64,000 nucleotides of DNA from Symsagittifera roscoffensis (taxonomy: Eukaryota > Xenacoelomorpha > Acoela > Convolutidae), in the NCBI RefSeq assembly GCF_963678635.1, contig NC_087062.1:34013651-34077650 (forward strand), given 5' to 3'. The notes beneath the pieces are model-generated. The model had not been told where the DNA came from, did not search any database, and worked only from the letters and a program-made list of their open reading frames with translations. Shown piece by piece: positions 10,385-22,713 of this stretch. How positions within the stretch are numbered: the first letter of the stretch is position 1; each line of letters starts with the position of its first letter. The translations under genes and the position numbers were made by a program.

Positions 10385-11029
10385 AGTATTAACTATTCTA
10401 AAAACACAGTTTTGAATGGATGACAAAATGTTGATAATACTGTTTTCGATTATCTTTCAATACCATCGGGGATCAACTTTTGCGCTTACCAATGGTTCAA
10501 ACGCTTGATAGCGTGATATGGAATGGCAAACCCATCAATTTTGTTCTCACATATGAGTTCTGCTAATAGTTTTCTTTTCGACGCTCTCGTGGCCCTTGCT
10601 TTCTTTTCAAAACGAGAACAGGCCGTTTGAAAAAATCTGCGAGAGAGACTTTGTGACTACACGAAGCATGGTTTTGACTAGTTTGTAGTCATGAAATTCA
10701 AGCACCGATAAAAATTTGATAACCAGAAAAATATCACGAAAACTATCGCTAAGGAAAATTGATGAATGTTAGGTTTTTTTTGTAGTAGAAATAAAATTTG
10801 AAGCGAACTGTAGCTAAAACAGTACTCGAGAATTCCAAAATTTAATTTTAAGAATAACATTGATTCCATAGTGTTCCAGCAATTGGTATCGTTGCGCATA
10901 ATGTCTTACTTTCGATTTAAATTCCCATTGTGGTATGCGTCTCATTTTCGCCGAATCAAAATAACTCGAGATGCTAATTCAGAGTCAATATATAAAACTA
11001 GATACTTAAAAATAAAATAAATAATCGCC
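10385..11029. other. Unique AT-rich stretch, nothing recognised
   Basis: No gene or repeat supported. A 73-codon minus-strand ORF at 10678-10899 shows no motif. This may be the unrecognisable remainder of the LINE fragment to the right. Confidence 0.4.
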
Positions 11030-12035
11030 TCTGAGAAAATAAAATTGCATATGCATCAAGTTTTGACAAGAGTATTTCATGATCGAGTATATCAAAAGTT
11101 TTTCTTAAATCAAGGAAAAAACTAAAAGCCTCCTTAAACGAGTAGCTATGTCTTATCCTTTCAATTAGCTCAATAACTGCTTCTTTTGTACTATGTTTTC
11201 AACCCATATTGTTTGCTATGTAACAAAACGATTTTTCCTTGTGTGCGTAGATTCGATTATACATTGTTTTTTCGTATACCTTGCTGCAAACAATATAAAA
11301 AACAGATTGGCCTGTAATTGTTTTAATCTAATCGATATTTTTTTGTGTGAACTAGAATTACTTTTGTTTTTACGCAAAGCAGAATGAAATATGCCATTTT
11401 CAAAAAAAAAGTTGTTTAGAAACGATAAAAATGGGGCAGTAACATTTTAGATGCTTTCACTATTTGATTACTAGTATAGTAATATCCGGATTTTGATTTG
11501 TCGTCTAAATGACATATAAAATTGTCAATTTCCAAATGCATTGCTCTCTTTAGAAACATTGACCAATTTAGTTTCGGTACTGAAATTGGAGATACATTTG
11601 GTTGCAATTTTTGTTTTCGGGTTTTCACCAATTTTGATGAAAAAATCATTGAATCTATTTGCAACATTTTTTCAGTTGGATTAACATTTAATTTTTGGCA
11701 TGATTCAAGAATGGACACTTTCATACAAAACAAAGATTTAGCCATTCCGCTCGATAAGAAATTTAATTGTTTATTCTTGAGTTGCAAAAAAAGTTTCTAA
11801 ACTTTTTCAATAAAATTTTTGTTTATTCATTTAGACCGCAAGCGCGACTTTTTTTCTCGAGTTTGTAAAAAATTAGTTTCCATGTTTTTTTCCAGTTTTG
11901 AAGAGTTTTGCTTCTTTTGATTTTTGATATTTTCTAACGCATTGTTGAACCATGGTGGATATGGTTTCTTGCAAATGTTCACTTTTTGATTGAGACAGAC
12001 ATATTGGTTCATCACTATTAGAAACAAAGATTGAG
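11030..12035 (-). pseudogene. Non-LTR (LINE) reverse transcriptase fragment, CR1/Jockey-like
   Basis: Minus-strand pieces in order: KPYPPWFNNALENIKNQKKQ (11880-11980), the Pro-Trp-Phe/Lys-rich linker typical between endonuclease and RT of LINEs; a 123-codon frame (11416-11787) with DDKSKSG, resembling the K.SPG.DG RT motif; and, after frame changes, HSTKEAVIELI then FLDLRKTFDILDH (11057-11235), matching the LINE RT pattern HST..AL...FxDLxKAFDxVxH. Stops and frameshifts break it, and the polymerase motif with the catalytic YxDD was not found. Its 5' side abuts the start of copy II at 12044. Confidence 0.75.
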
Positions 12036-12180
12036 ACTATCGAAGGCTTGCTTTCAAAAGATTAGGTCATTCAAATCGTTGAAACAATAAGTTAGCCTTG
12101 ATTTATATTTTAGAAAAGTAGTACTTCTAAAAGTATAAACAGAATCTGAAAAAAAATTGTTTCCTTGGCTATATGATTAG

Positions 12181-12347
12181 GATTGGATGATGATCAGCAA
12201 TTCTTTCATACTGCACTTTTTTGTTTCATTATTCGAGAAGGTCTTGTCTATATGGTGATTGATACAAGTAGATATGTTGATGATACGCGAGTCGGTTCTA
12301 TAACAAGAATTTTAAAACCATTAGAAACGATGCTATTAATTTCCCAG
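12181..12347 (+). pseudogene. Exon-like block resembling lysyl hydroxylase (PLOD) / GT25, copy II
   Basis: Identical in sequence and splice-like borders to the block at 3225-3391, including GLDDDQQFFHTALF and the following RE, ID and R positions. Identity between the copies reflects the recent duplication, not independent conservation. Confidence 0.3.
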
Positions 12348-14331
12348 GTTAATTCTTGCATAACCTAGAAATCTTCAAGTTGATTAAGGAACTGCAATTT
12401 GTTTGTTTGTTGTTGGTTTTAAAAGGCACCTGTTAACAATCAAAAAATATTCTTCTCGAGCTCAGCAAAGATCAATTCTTCGAATGAGGCTTCCAGTTTC
12501 AGGAACATTTTCACGTTTTCCATAAGTTGGATCCTGACATAAGGGCATTTTTTACTAAACAATTAGATTATTATTATGACAACCTTGAAAGTTATCTTGA
12601 TCTTTAAGCCAAGATTCACTTTAGCAAATTGTACCCAGCGGTGACTCAAGACCCAGTATAAATGCTTCCACCTGGTAGAAATGCGGATTTAGTAACATAG
12701 TGTTCGAATGCAGAACTGAAAAATCATTATTAACATCAGATAAATTGAATAAGACAGATCTATGGTTAGGTAGCAATTGACTGTTCAACACAAAAATCCC
12801 GACCAACGTTGTGCCTAGTGTTGGCAAAATATTGTGTATAATAGCTGTTGTAATTGGGTTTAGTGCTGCAAAGATATGAGGAACAAAAGCACTGACAGTT
12901 TCACTTGCAAAAGATTGAGTTTTTTTCTTCTTCTCAAGGGGAGAATAATTTATCTTTTGTTTTTTTACGGATCGTCGCAAAGAAAAATTTATTTTTGCCT
13001 CGTCATTAGAAATAGACAGTTTAAGTTTTCATAACCAAATTAAATGATAGGAATCTTTTTGTTATCTGGTTTCAGTAGATGTTCCAGCTTTGGTTTACTT
13101 TCATGGGGTTAGGCTGAGGATTGTTAGTTTAATGGCATAATGCATCTTGTGAGTATATATTGGGATACCATTGGCTATCGCTTCTGAACTAACTGCTCTG
13201 TCGCGAGAGAAAAAACATTCCTCATTAAACACTGGTTGTCCTTTATTATTCCGGAAATTTTCCAGCCTTGGTTTGCGCCTCGTCACGATTTGCATGATTT
13301 TCGAACTTCATAATCACAGGAGCAATTTTCCAGGTCTCAAAGGATGACAAGCAGCAAACTTGTACTGGGAACGTAATTGGACATTTTGTTACTTATTATT
13401 TGCAGGATATCGCCCATTTGCCTGCTGTGAAATCGATCTTGAGAGAAAGTCAGGCATAACTTACGACAGCACTTCTCAAGATTTACAACTGTTTCGGATA
13501 CCTAATTACGTTCGGTCTGATTTGTATGGTTCTCTTCTCAAATTTCAATTGGTCAGCCTTCAATTTAGAGATCTCTTTTCTTCGATTGACTATTATACTG
13601 ATTGACTTGTGATTATTTCGAGCATTTCTGGATATTTTGTTCTCCCTGTATTTTCCTTGTGTTTTCCCCAATAATTCGTTTGATTTGAGTCGTTTGCAAA
13701 TGTCAAATTGTTCAAGAATATGATCAAGATTGCAGGTAGATTTATTATCAATTGATACATTAAAATAATGTTTTGTTGATCACAACATTAAGATTAACGG
13801 TGCTAACAATAATAATGGAGCAGGTAACTTTAATTCGGATATTTTATGCGTGGCACTTTTTGGACCAAAATCGGTTTTTTGTAATCTTTTCTAAATTTTC
13901 TTCTTTCTTTTATTTCAATCATATTCATTCATGTTTAAACCATAAGCAGAGCGAAGCTCAATTTCACCTATGTGTACATTGGTGTTTTTTGGCGCTCCTG
14001 ATTGGGCTCCTAATATTTTAATGGTTCAACGAAGAAAAACCTTTAGGCTATAACTTGTTACCTGGTTAGCAAACTTGTTCACTTGTGATTTTGAAGTTTT
14101 TAAAGAACTGTGGTATTTCATACCTGCTTTTTCCTGTGAGCAAGACTCGTATTAGGACTCAGGTACCACTGCGAATGTCCGTGCAACTGCTATGTTGAAA
14201 TTATCATTTTGAAATTTCAAAATTTTAGTTATTCTTGAAATCATACACCTTGAATTAGTCACACTAAGTTACAGAAGCTAGCTTTAATTCATAAAGTATT
14301 AAAGGGTTGAATTTGTTATTTTTGATTAATT

Positions 14332-14580
14332 ACCAACTAGTTTTGAGAGACTCAAGATTTTTCTGATTGCCCCGGGTTTATTCTTTTTTCTTTTTTTGTG
14401 ATATCTTTAATAAAAGCTGAGCAAGTTTTTGCAGATTCTCAGCTTCGTTTACTAATGCTTGTCATATGATCTTTCAAATTGCATGCAACGAATTTCTATC
14501 ATTTGACATGTCGTATGTCTTAGTATCATTATCGTAGGTTAAAGATGTCAGTTCTCAAACATTTTTGACTCTCAACTAAA
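14332..14580. repeat. Dispersed 235-bp repeat (M), copy 4
   Basis: Equivalent in copy II of the block at 5375-5623, with the same anchors; its end reads CTCAACTAA instead of CTCAAGTAA. Confidence 0.8.
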
Positions 14581-16346
14581 ATTTGGTTTAAACATTGACT
14601 TCTCCTACTTCGGTTTAATCATTGATCACTTCCGATTGCCAACAATATTTCTCTCCCTAAAAAGGGGTGTTTCCGCTCACGACTGAAATGCATAGTTTCT
14701 AGCGTGGTTTATTGGTCATTAAACAAATTAGCAACCATATGTGGTCAGCACCTTAGGTTTTATTTGATTTATGTACATATATACAATTTTTACAATGTTC
14801 AAATATTCATGTGGCTGCTCAAAAAGTCCTTGGCAGTCTCCAATTTTTTTATTCTATATTTTTCTCGCTTTTTTGTCGCCAAGTATGTTTTTTGCTTCCA
14901 CCATCAACTTGAATTAGACTTTTTTCTCCTCACTTATCTGGATGGTAGAGTAACGCAAGACTTCCTAAATACGTTGAAACCAGTTTGGCTGGCGCAGGTT
15001 CAGGTAACAAGAAGATGTCGTAGAAAATTGGAGGCACGAAGAATGGTCTCTGAAAGTTTTACAACTGGAGTCGCTTCCAGAGCAATGTTTTTGCTAGGTT
15101 CTTGCTTTTCTTTCAGCTTTTTCAGCTCCTTCTGGTTCTCCGTGATTACTCTTTTTCTCTCCATCCGTACGTTTCCCTTTCTTCTTTGAGATTTTGTATT
15201 TTGCTTTTGTTATTATTCAAACATCCTTACATCCACTGGAGTTTAAAATTCATCCTACCGATCTCATCTGTAGACTTTTTTAAATTGTTTCCCGAGTTGT
15301 ACACTCGTTGATCCCAGCTTCTCGCTCTTAGCAGGGTGATTTACGGCATCCTTAAGTTCATCATGAAGGTTCTGCAATTCTTCGAAGGATAGTGGTGGCC
15401 GACTCAACACATTTGACGGCTACAACTGTTCCAATGGAGCCACAGTACGGTATTTGGTATTAACTCAAACTACCTTGTATACTTGTAGCCGTACCACAGC
15501 TTAAATTTCAAAGATTTTGAGAAAAACACACGACTTCAGGTTCTTATCGGTTTCCTAAAACCATACGTAATTTTATCTTACTTCCACACACTACAGTTGT
15601 TTTCTCTTTTTTTTTCAACCCCACAGAAAACATGTACTTTCAATTTTTTTCTAATGCCCTAATTGCTCTACAAGGTAGATTAACTTGGGTCTTGGGTCGT
15701 CCAATATTTTCAAGTTTACGTGGCTTACGTTCTGATTTTTAATTGCGTGTTACTGATAACCCCGTGCATTGCATGTTTGTTTCTCCTACAAATCAACGTT
15801 TGTTTTTTACCTGCTCATTTCTACTTTTGTTATTTCTCCTCATATGCAAGATTAGATCTACTCCTCCAATGAGTTGAACGGCTGAAAAATTATTAGCGGC
15901 TGGCGTTTCTTTGTTTGCCCTCTACTTCAGCATTGCTGCAGAGGAAAACATACGCAAAATCAATCCAAAAACTGTACATAGAAGATAAACTGTTAGTGTT
16001 GTAATTGCAAATTTTCTAGCTTTTCTTCAATATCGGAGATTTTCTACTGCCATTTTGGCAAACCAAGGAAAACAGTACCAGCTGTATGGTGAAAACTTTG
16101 ACCCGAAATGACCAAGTTGATCTTTAGATTTTTTTCCGAAATGATGTGATGTTGTGCTAGTTTGTTGGATTCCCTGTTCGTAGCAAACTTTTGAAAAAAG
16201 GTTGTGGCATGAAGTTTGATCTCTTGTCGCTGTCCAGATTTGCTAGGCAGCCAAAACGTGATATAAAATTATCAATCAAACACTAAGCTACTGCCGTGGC
16301 TTTTTGGTTTTGTAATGGTACTGCTTCAAGTCACCCCTAACACTGA

Positions 16347-16655
16347 TCTTCTTTTAGAAGAATGTACTTGAACACTTCAGATTCGTATAATGGTCCCCGG
16401 ATATCCAGTGCTTCCTGTCAAAATGGATTGGTGGGCTTTCATGTATTCAAGGGATGCACATGTTTCTTGCTAGATTTCTTTTTGACTACACATTTTTCAC
16501 AGCTATTATCCCTATCGTTGAAATCCCTGCTCATTCCAGGCCAGTAAAATGTTTCTTGAGTTCGTTAAAAAGTTTTTTGTAGCGAAAATGACCACCACAT
16601 TTTTGTAACAGAACAAGCATTTCATCAGGAAGCGTCGGAGTCACTAAAGTTTGAA
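16347..16655 (-). pseudogene. Ty3/Gypsy-like integrase N-terminal remnant, copy II
   Basis: Same broken H2C2 domain and LDIRGPL start of the catalytic core as at 7384-7690, with the same downstream deletion. Confidence 0.7.
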
Positions 16656-16789
16656 TGATGAGCTATTGTTCCTTTTTTCAATTTCTTTTTTTAGTAAGTC
16701 CTTTTTGCTTAGCATTTTTCTGAAATTGATCCAAATTATCCATAATGTCTTGAGGAATTGCTCATTTGCTTTTTTTCTTGCCTCTCTTC

Positions 16790-17480
16790 ATTTGTACTCA
16801 TCTCTTTGCTGTTTTTTTTTTCTGATTTAAATTGAACCGTTTGCAATTCCAAATTAGGGGTTGTCAGTGTTTGATCCCAGATATTGATAGTAATATCTGT
16901 TGTTTTTCCTATTTGACTAACCACTTCTTCAGTGGTAGTTGGAACTCTTGATAAGCAGCCTGCGTGTGGGTTTTTTCCCGCCTCGTGCTTGATTTCGAAT
17001 TGGATCCTAGTTTTTCCAACCATCTAGCTACCATAATGTACGGCTCCTTGAAACTAAAAGTGCAAGTTAATGCTCTTTTATCTGCTCTGCTAGAAGATTT
17101 TCATCCCAATCAATCGCTCTGAAAATATTGCATGAAATTTACAATTGCGTACAACTCCCTCTTGGTGGTGCACTAATTCTGTTTTGTTCCATTCGGTGTT
17201 TTGCTGGCGTACGCATTGACTTGATCCACTTTTTGTTGCTTTTGGGTCGAAATGGAACCTATCCTAAATAATGAAGCGTCCAATGTAAGGGTACACACAT
17301 CTTCATCGTAACACCAGTATTTGTGCTCGCTGCAGTTTTTCTATCAGCTGCTACAAAGTTGTTTTGCGAGCGTCATTGAGAAAGAATCTTTTGCTCTTTT
17401 TAAGGTGTGTGGAAATTGGTTCCGCTATTCTTCCAAACTCTTCAATAAATTTTTGGTAGAAACCAATGAGTTTTAATAAT
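16790..17480 (-). pseudogene. Ty3/Gypsy-like RT thumb and RNase H remnant, copy II
   Basis: Equivalent of 7825-8515: RT thumb GFYQKFIEEFGRIAEPI, broken RNase H, and RIQFEIKHEAGKNPHAG with CLSRVP at the end. A one-base length difference in the T-run near 16815 changes the downstream frame relative to copy I. Confidence 0.75.
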
Positions 17481-17527
17481 TATTGGGAAATTAGCTTTGA
17501 CTTATAAAATATTAATAATTACGAATA

Positions 17528-17765
17528 AGTGAGGGAGAGTTCAAATTTTTCTGATAGCCCCGGGTGTCTTCGTTTTTCTTTTTAAAATTGCAATTATTAT
17601 CCGAGCAAGATTATTGATCTTCTCGGCTTCGTTTCTCTTTGCTGGCCATAAAATCTTGACAATTGCTCTCAACAATTTTTATTTCATTAGACAAGTCGTT
17701 TGTCATAGTGTCCTTATCGTTCATTATTGTAAAGATTTCTCAGATATCATAAATTCTCAAGTAAG
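17528..17765. repeat. Dispersed 235-bp repeat (M), copy 5
   Basis: Equivalent in copy II of 8563-8800, again in place of the RT palm. Confidence 0.8.
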
Positions 17766-18189
17766 GTTTCGTTTTTGCTTTTAATTTGAAGCACGTCTGA
17801 ATCTCTACACTTTGCTCACAATTACGTGAGTCAGCTACAACTAGTCTGTTTTTTTTTCGAATTCCTGTATGCCTTCCTATTATAACTTGTTGGCAAAGGA
17901 GATTGTTACCGTTTATATCTTTGATGACAAACTCTACTAGTAGTTCATATCTGCTGGGTACTCGTTCTTTTCTTGCTGCTTCTGCAAAAATTTGGAAACC
18001 GCTCGTTGTTTGTGCTGATATAGGTAGCGCCGTCCGATGTTCCGTGCTGTACAGCAATTGTTCGCCAATGTTTAGAATACAATATTTATCTATCATGAAA
18101 TCCACACCAAGAAGGCAGTGTGAGCAGGGTAAACGCTGGACAATCAGGAAACCCTTGAAGTCTCCCGAAACCAGCGGGAAATTATTCAA
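17766..18189 (-). pseudogene. Retropepsin end and PR-RT linker remnant, copy II
   Basis: Equivalent of 8801-9224. The frame is open, contains CLLGVDFMIDKYCIL (Gln to Lys relative to copy I), and lacks the catalytic Asp region. Confidence 0.7.
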
Positions 18190-18314
18190 AATAAATAAAC
18201 GAATCTAACCTTAATGTTTTATAATCAAAGCTAATTTCTGTAATTTACCGTGACTACTTCAAGAGGTATGATTTCAAGAAAAACTGAGCTTTCGAAACTT
18301 GAATATGCTTACTT

Positions 18315-18343
18315 CAACCGGTTACTAACATAATAACCGGTTG
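18315..18343. repeat. 10-bp perfect inverted repeat
   Basis: Same CAACCGGTTA / TAACCGGTTG palindrome as at 9350-9378. Confidence 0.85.
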
Positions 18344-18378
18344 GAACAATAATTGCCAATCGGTTAATTTTGAATAAT

Positions 18379-18610
18379 TCCAACTGGTTTCGAGAGGATC
18401 AAGGTTTTTCTGATTGTCCCAGGATTACCCGTTTTCCTCGGTTTTAATATCGCTAAATTAGCTGAGCAAGATCTCAGCTCCATTTCTATATGCTTGTCAT
18501 GTAATCTTGACAGTTGTATATAACGAATTTCTTTCACTTGTTGTTTGTCTTAGTGTCATCATCGTTATTTAATGATTTCAGTTCTCAGACATCATAAATT
18601 CTCAAGTAAG
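18379..18610. repeat. Dispersed 235-bp repeat (M), copy 6
   Basis: Equivalent of 9413-9645. Here the sequence continues into a GTTTTAACC...CTTCAGATTCCC block (18612-18655) and then 18660-18790, which is related to 5070-5205. The order M-Y-X here against X-M-Y at 5070-5690 points to a circularly permuted, once-tandem unit of about 0.6 kb. Confidence 0.75.
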
Positions 18611-18612
18611 TT

Positions 18613-19152
18613 CAGGTTTTAACCTTGACTTTTCCATAGAACCACTTCAGATTCCCTGCTGTCCTCCGAAGAAAAACTCGCTGGCTCAAATTTGTGACAA
18701 CATGGTTCGCATTTTTATACTTGTGATATAGAAGTTTTTCAAAAATTGTGGTAAATCATGCTCACTTTTTCCTGTGACCCAGTTATAATTATTATACCGT
18801 CTAGAAGTTTTAATTTCACGGCGCAATCGCTCCCACAGCTGATGTTTTTAAGCAATCTGTGACAGCCGCATGCGTATCAGGGTCAGTTAATGTAAAAAAC
18901 TGCATTCGGAGAATTTTTTTGATTGCCAAAGTTTTACCTACTTCATAATTTAATTATATGTTGCTATCTAAGGTTACTACAATTCCAATGTTTAATGAAT
19001 GGGCGACGTAACATAGGACCCTGATGTAAATTTTGTTACCTGGATAGCTTCCACCTGGTAATTACAAAAAAGATGCGCGATGACGCAATAGAATATCATT
19101 TGTTGAATTCTAATTGCAATATATTTATAATGACTCCTTTTTTCTAGATAGC
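18613..19152. other. X-type repeat then upstream region of eIF3g exon
   Basis: 18660-18790 is related to 5070-5205. From about 18800 to 19140 no repeat or gene is recognised; this should hold the 5' region of the gene at 19153. Confidence 0.5.
19134..19147 (+). promoter_or_regulatory. 3' splice (possible trans-splice) acceptor before eIF3g ATG
   Basis: CTCCTTTTTTCTAG ends at 19147, five bases before the ATG at 19153. A pyrimidine-tract AG this close to an initiator ATG is typical of spliced-leader acceptors in nematodes and flatworms; a cis-spliced 5' UTR intron is the alternative. No candidate donor was sought far upstream. Confidence 0.5.
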
Positions 19153-19407
19153 ATGGTTGAATCAAGAGATGAAGTTCCTGCGACGCCAAAGGCGACAAAT
19201 GGTGAGCCAATCAATTGGGCTGATTTAGTCGACTACGAAGAAACCAAAGCTTCAAAAGGTTCATCGTTACCTTCTAATAATGCAGTAACAGCTTCAATTC
19301 CAGTGCTGAAACCGAATGAGCAAGACGTTCAAATAGAGTACAACAACGACGGAGATAAAGTTGAAACCGAATATCGGATTAATCCCGATACGAACAAAAA
19401 AGAAAAG
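19153..19407 (+). CDS. Translation initiation factor eIF3 subunit G, first coding exon (partial gene)
   Basis: Exactly 85 codons from ATG to a phase-0 donor (AAAGAAAAG/GTTTGT at 19407/19408). The peptide has INWADLVDYEE near residue 20, the WADxV motif at the N-terminus of eIF3g, and near the end DGDKVETEYRINPD followed by NKKEK, matching the conserved segment (xVTEYKIDEDGKKxK) that precedes the zinc-finger region. eIF3g is the RNA-binding eIF3 subunit that also binds eIF3i and acts in ribosome scanning and reinitiation. The zinc-finger and C-terminal RRM exons were not found in the 1.4 kb before copy III or elsewhere in the window. Either intron 1 is very long and holds the nested elements, or this is a stranded gene fragment. 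A chance match is unlikely. Confidence 0.75.
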
Positions 19408-20862
19408 GTTTGTGTTTCGTAATCTGATTTTAGAATTGGCTCGTAAAATAAAACTAAGTCAAAAGTACAGTTTGATGCTCATATTGGATTGTTACTGAAG
19501 CATTTTTTTAAAGCCGTTTTTGGGATAGTAAATGTTGCGAATTTGATGGGCTGTACTACTGCTTCTTTCAGGCTATTGTTTGAAGAATTTGAAAGGTCAT
19601 ATTTTGGGCCAGAATCCCAACTCCTTCATCTAGACTGATCACCCAATTAGATCTTTTTCAGTTTTTTGAAGATTTCTTTTGAAGTTCTTGACGACATCGA
19701 TAATTCAGAAACCAAAAAGTTTAGAATTACACTTTAATCACAACTCCCTTAGTTTCCTCGAAAGCACGAGTTCGGTTACTCGATAGGACCTAAATGTACG
19801 TGTTCTTTGACATGACGCGATTTTTTTTTTGCAAAAACGATTCACATTCATTTCTAGTGCTGTTGTAGAGGAGGGACGGTTAAAGTAAATATTTTTAATG
19901 ACAATGCATTAAATGCTGACTTGAATTAATTCCTGCAATATTGTTTATTGATGTATTTATATAATGCTGGTATGGGCCCTATCCAGCTTGTGCACGACCG
20001 TACCAAAGCGGAAGGGCCCCTTTTATAATTTAACTTTTTTTTCTTAGCCCTTCTGGTAACAATTTATTGCAAGATCAATCATAACACAAGCGAAGCGTAG
20101 TGTATTATTACGAAAAAAATTTTTCCAAGCTAAGTCACAAAGAAAAGTGCTTATTTGTTGGAAATTTTGGTATATTTCAATTTAATTTTTTTAAGCTTAT
20201 TTAAGCATAGGCAATTTAATAGCATAAATCGCTGCTTTATTTTTGGCAAGTGTTAGGTCCGGTTTGAAAAAAAAACAGTTATTTTGAAAACGTATCGGGT
20301 TTATTGTTTTCTGTTGTTTTTTTTGGCGACGCTTTGGAAAGTTTTTGCGCTTTTGAGGATTTTGAGGATTTTTGACCTGATTATTTTTAATTCTTTCATT
20401 TCCTCAAATATTAAAAGCACAAATCTGAGATGAAAGTTTCAATCAGTAGAGGAAATCATGGGTATGTTCGTTTCTCAAGTGGCTTTTTCCTAAAATTGGT
20501 GGAAACAAAAGTATGGTCTCAAACATACCCATTTTTTGATATTTTGGTTAATTTTCAAATTTCTCAAAAACTACTCTGCGAAATTGGAGATAAGGAGCGA
20601 AAGCACAAAAAACGAATTGTGCGACCCTCCTCTGCACATGCCTATGAAGTAGCTGCACGCTTAATACGCTCGCTTTGAAAAATGACATGAGCTGCTAAGA
20701 AGAAATCACTGAGTTCATCGAAGGTTGAGCGGAAAGAAGAAGCAGGGGGGAGGGGGGTTTATATTGATACAATGCAGAGAATAAATGACACGGAAAAAAG
20801 CAAGGTATCGCAACCGACGTTCGAATCGCACATTATTGGGTAAATGTCAAAAACAGTCTGTG
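19408..20862. other. Probable intron 1 of eIF3g; nothing else recognised
   Basis: AT-rich, with no further eIF3g exon seen. An inverted pair GGGCCCT (19974) / AGGGCCC (20022) could form a hairpin. The plus ORF 20430-20678 has no recognisable motif. A GTTCGAATC word near 20819 resembles a Pol III B box but has no A box. Confidence 0.4.
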
Positions 20863-21741
20863 CAGGCTCTTATCGGTTTCCTAAAACCATACGTAATTTT
20901 ATCTTACTTCCACACACTACAGTTGTTTTCTCTTTTTTTTTCAACCCCACAGAAAACATGTACTTTCAATTTTTTCTAATGCCCTAATTGCTCTACAAGG
21001 TAGATTAACTTGGGTCTTGGGTCGTCCAATATTTTCAAGTTTACGTGGCTTACGTTCTGATTTTTAATTGCGTGTTACTGATAACCCCGTGCATTGCATG
21101 TTTGTTTCTCCTACAAATCAACGTTTGTTTTTTACCTGCTCATTTCTACTTTTGTTATTTCTCCTCATATGCAAGATTAGATCTACTCCTCCAATGAGTT
21201 GAACGGCTGAAAAATTATTAGCGGCTGGCGTTTCTTTGTTTGCCCTCTACTTCAGCATTGCTGCAGAGGAAAACATACGCAAAATCAATCCAAAAACTGT
21301 ACATAGAAGATAAACTGTTAGTGTTGTAATTGCAAATTTTCTAGCTTTTCTTCAATATCGGAGATTTTCTACTGCCATTTTTGCAAACCAAGGAAAACAG
21401 TACCAGCTGTATGGTGAAAACTTTGACCCGAAATGACCAAGTTGATCTTTAGATTTTTTCCGTTTTGTCCAGAGAATACCACTCTTACTGTTATTGTCTT
21501 CCTTCCATGTTTCATAAGTTGTGATAACTGACTATGTCTAAAAAATTTTATCCAAAAAAGACCTTCACCGGCTCAGTCATATGAGCTTAAGTAAGCATAA
21601 TTTTTGCCGGTTGCTTTAAGATGATTAGGCGTAGAAATCAACTTCAGTTGTTTTGCATATTATATCCAGGGTCCTTTACGTAATTCAAAAGCTTTGAGAT
21701 ACACTTTTTTGCACATACTGAGAGAGTATAGTTGGGACAAA

Positions 21742-22713
21742 TTACTCTAGAGATTGGGTCCAAAAATCTAAAGTGCAACCCACTACTATAATTTGTGACT
21801 TCAACCGGTATTTCTTCAAAAGTATATGTTCAAGAAATTCGTCGGTCTTTTTAAAAGTTGACGAATTTACAACAAATTTCCCGCTTCCGCGGAAAGATAA
21901 ACCCGAGGCAATTTCTTTTGTTTGCAAAAATTTTCCCCTTTTTCTGATTACGTTTGATACATGCCAAATAGTATCATCTATATCATGTTCGTGCTTCATG
22001 CAAATATGTAATTTGTTTTCATTTGTTAAAAACCTCCAAGTGAAAAATTTATCGAACTCACTCTGTATAGCAGGTAACTCGTCAATTTTTTTGAAAAACT
22101 AAACGTGGTTTTATTTGATTTGAATGACACCGAGAGATGATTTGTTGCTTTTACGAGTAGGCCTTGCAATATGGTTTGATCCTTTAAAGCTTCCACGGCA
22201 AACAATCTCTCTTTCCAAAATCTTTCAATTTGCCCTGATAAGTAATTACTATTTTGGTTGATGAGAGCAACGCATTACAGGTGTTTGAAACTTTTGCTAA
22301 CAAAAAAATTGGTTCTCCAGTTGATTCAATTTTATATATGTACGTTACCGAGTCAATTTCGAAACTAATATTTCCCCAATTAATCATTTGTGGCCTTCCT
22401 GTTGGGTTCTCAACAATCAAAACACTGCCAATATTTGCAATTCTCATTTTTGCATACCAGGTCTCAAGGGTTTTTTCAGCATTTATTAGAAGTGAGTCGG
22501 TAATTTTTTGTTTAGGTGGAAACCACTCCACCGGGTATACAAAATTGACACCTTTTTGTTCCTTTTACTAATGATAGTTTTTGACAACTTTTCAATAAAC
22601 CTTCTCAAAGTCTCTGATGCTAGGATACTACCTACTTTTCCCAAATTATCTTCAAGTTTCCGTTCCCAAAACCTGGTATTTTTACCTTTTTTGTATCCCA
22701 TAATTTCTAGCAA
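21742..22713 (-). pseudogene. Unrecognised ORF remnants downstream of integrase, copy III
   Basis: Overlapping minus-strand frames 22486-22713, 22184-22531 and 21742-21999 may be one broken protein; a shift around 22520 would join the first two. The middle piece contains TWYAKMRIANIGSVLIVENP and looks like genuine globular protein sequence, but I recognise no domain. Its place after integrase suggests an accessory or envelope-position ORF of the old element. Confidence 0.35.

Larger units (their letters stand above)
12044..18612. repeat. Segmental duplication copy II (6.57 kb)
   Basis: Near-identical partner of 3088-9651, so its contents follow that order: exon-like block, non-coding DNA, M repeats, integrase, RT thumb/RNase H and protease remnants. 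Copies I and II share the same internal deletion relative to copy III, so they descend from one deleted ancestor. It ends at 18612 in single-copy or X-type repeat sequence rather than in a microsatellite. Confidence 0.95.

Noticed and set aside
9607-10426. Four overlapping ORFs above 200 codons
   Set aside because: Same microsatellite artefact.
20815-20835. Pol III B-box-like GTTCGAATC
   Set aside because: Single short match with no A box or terminator context.
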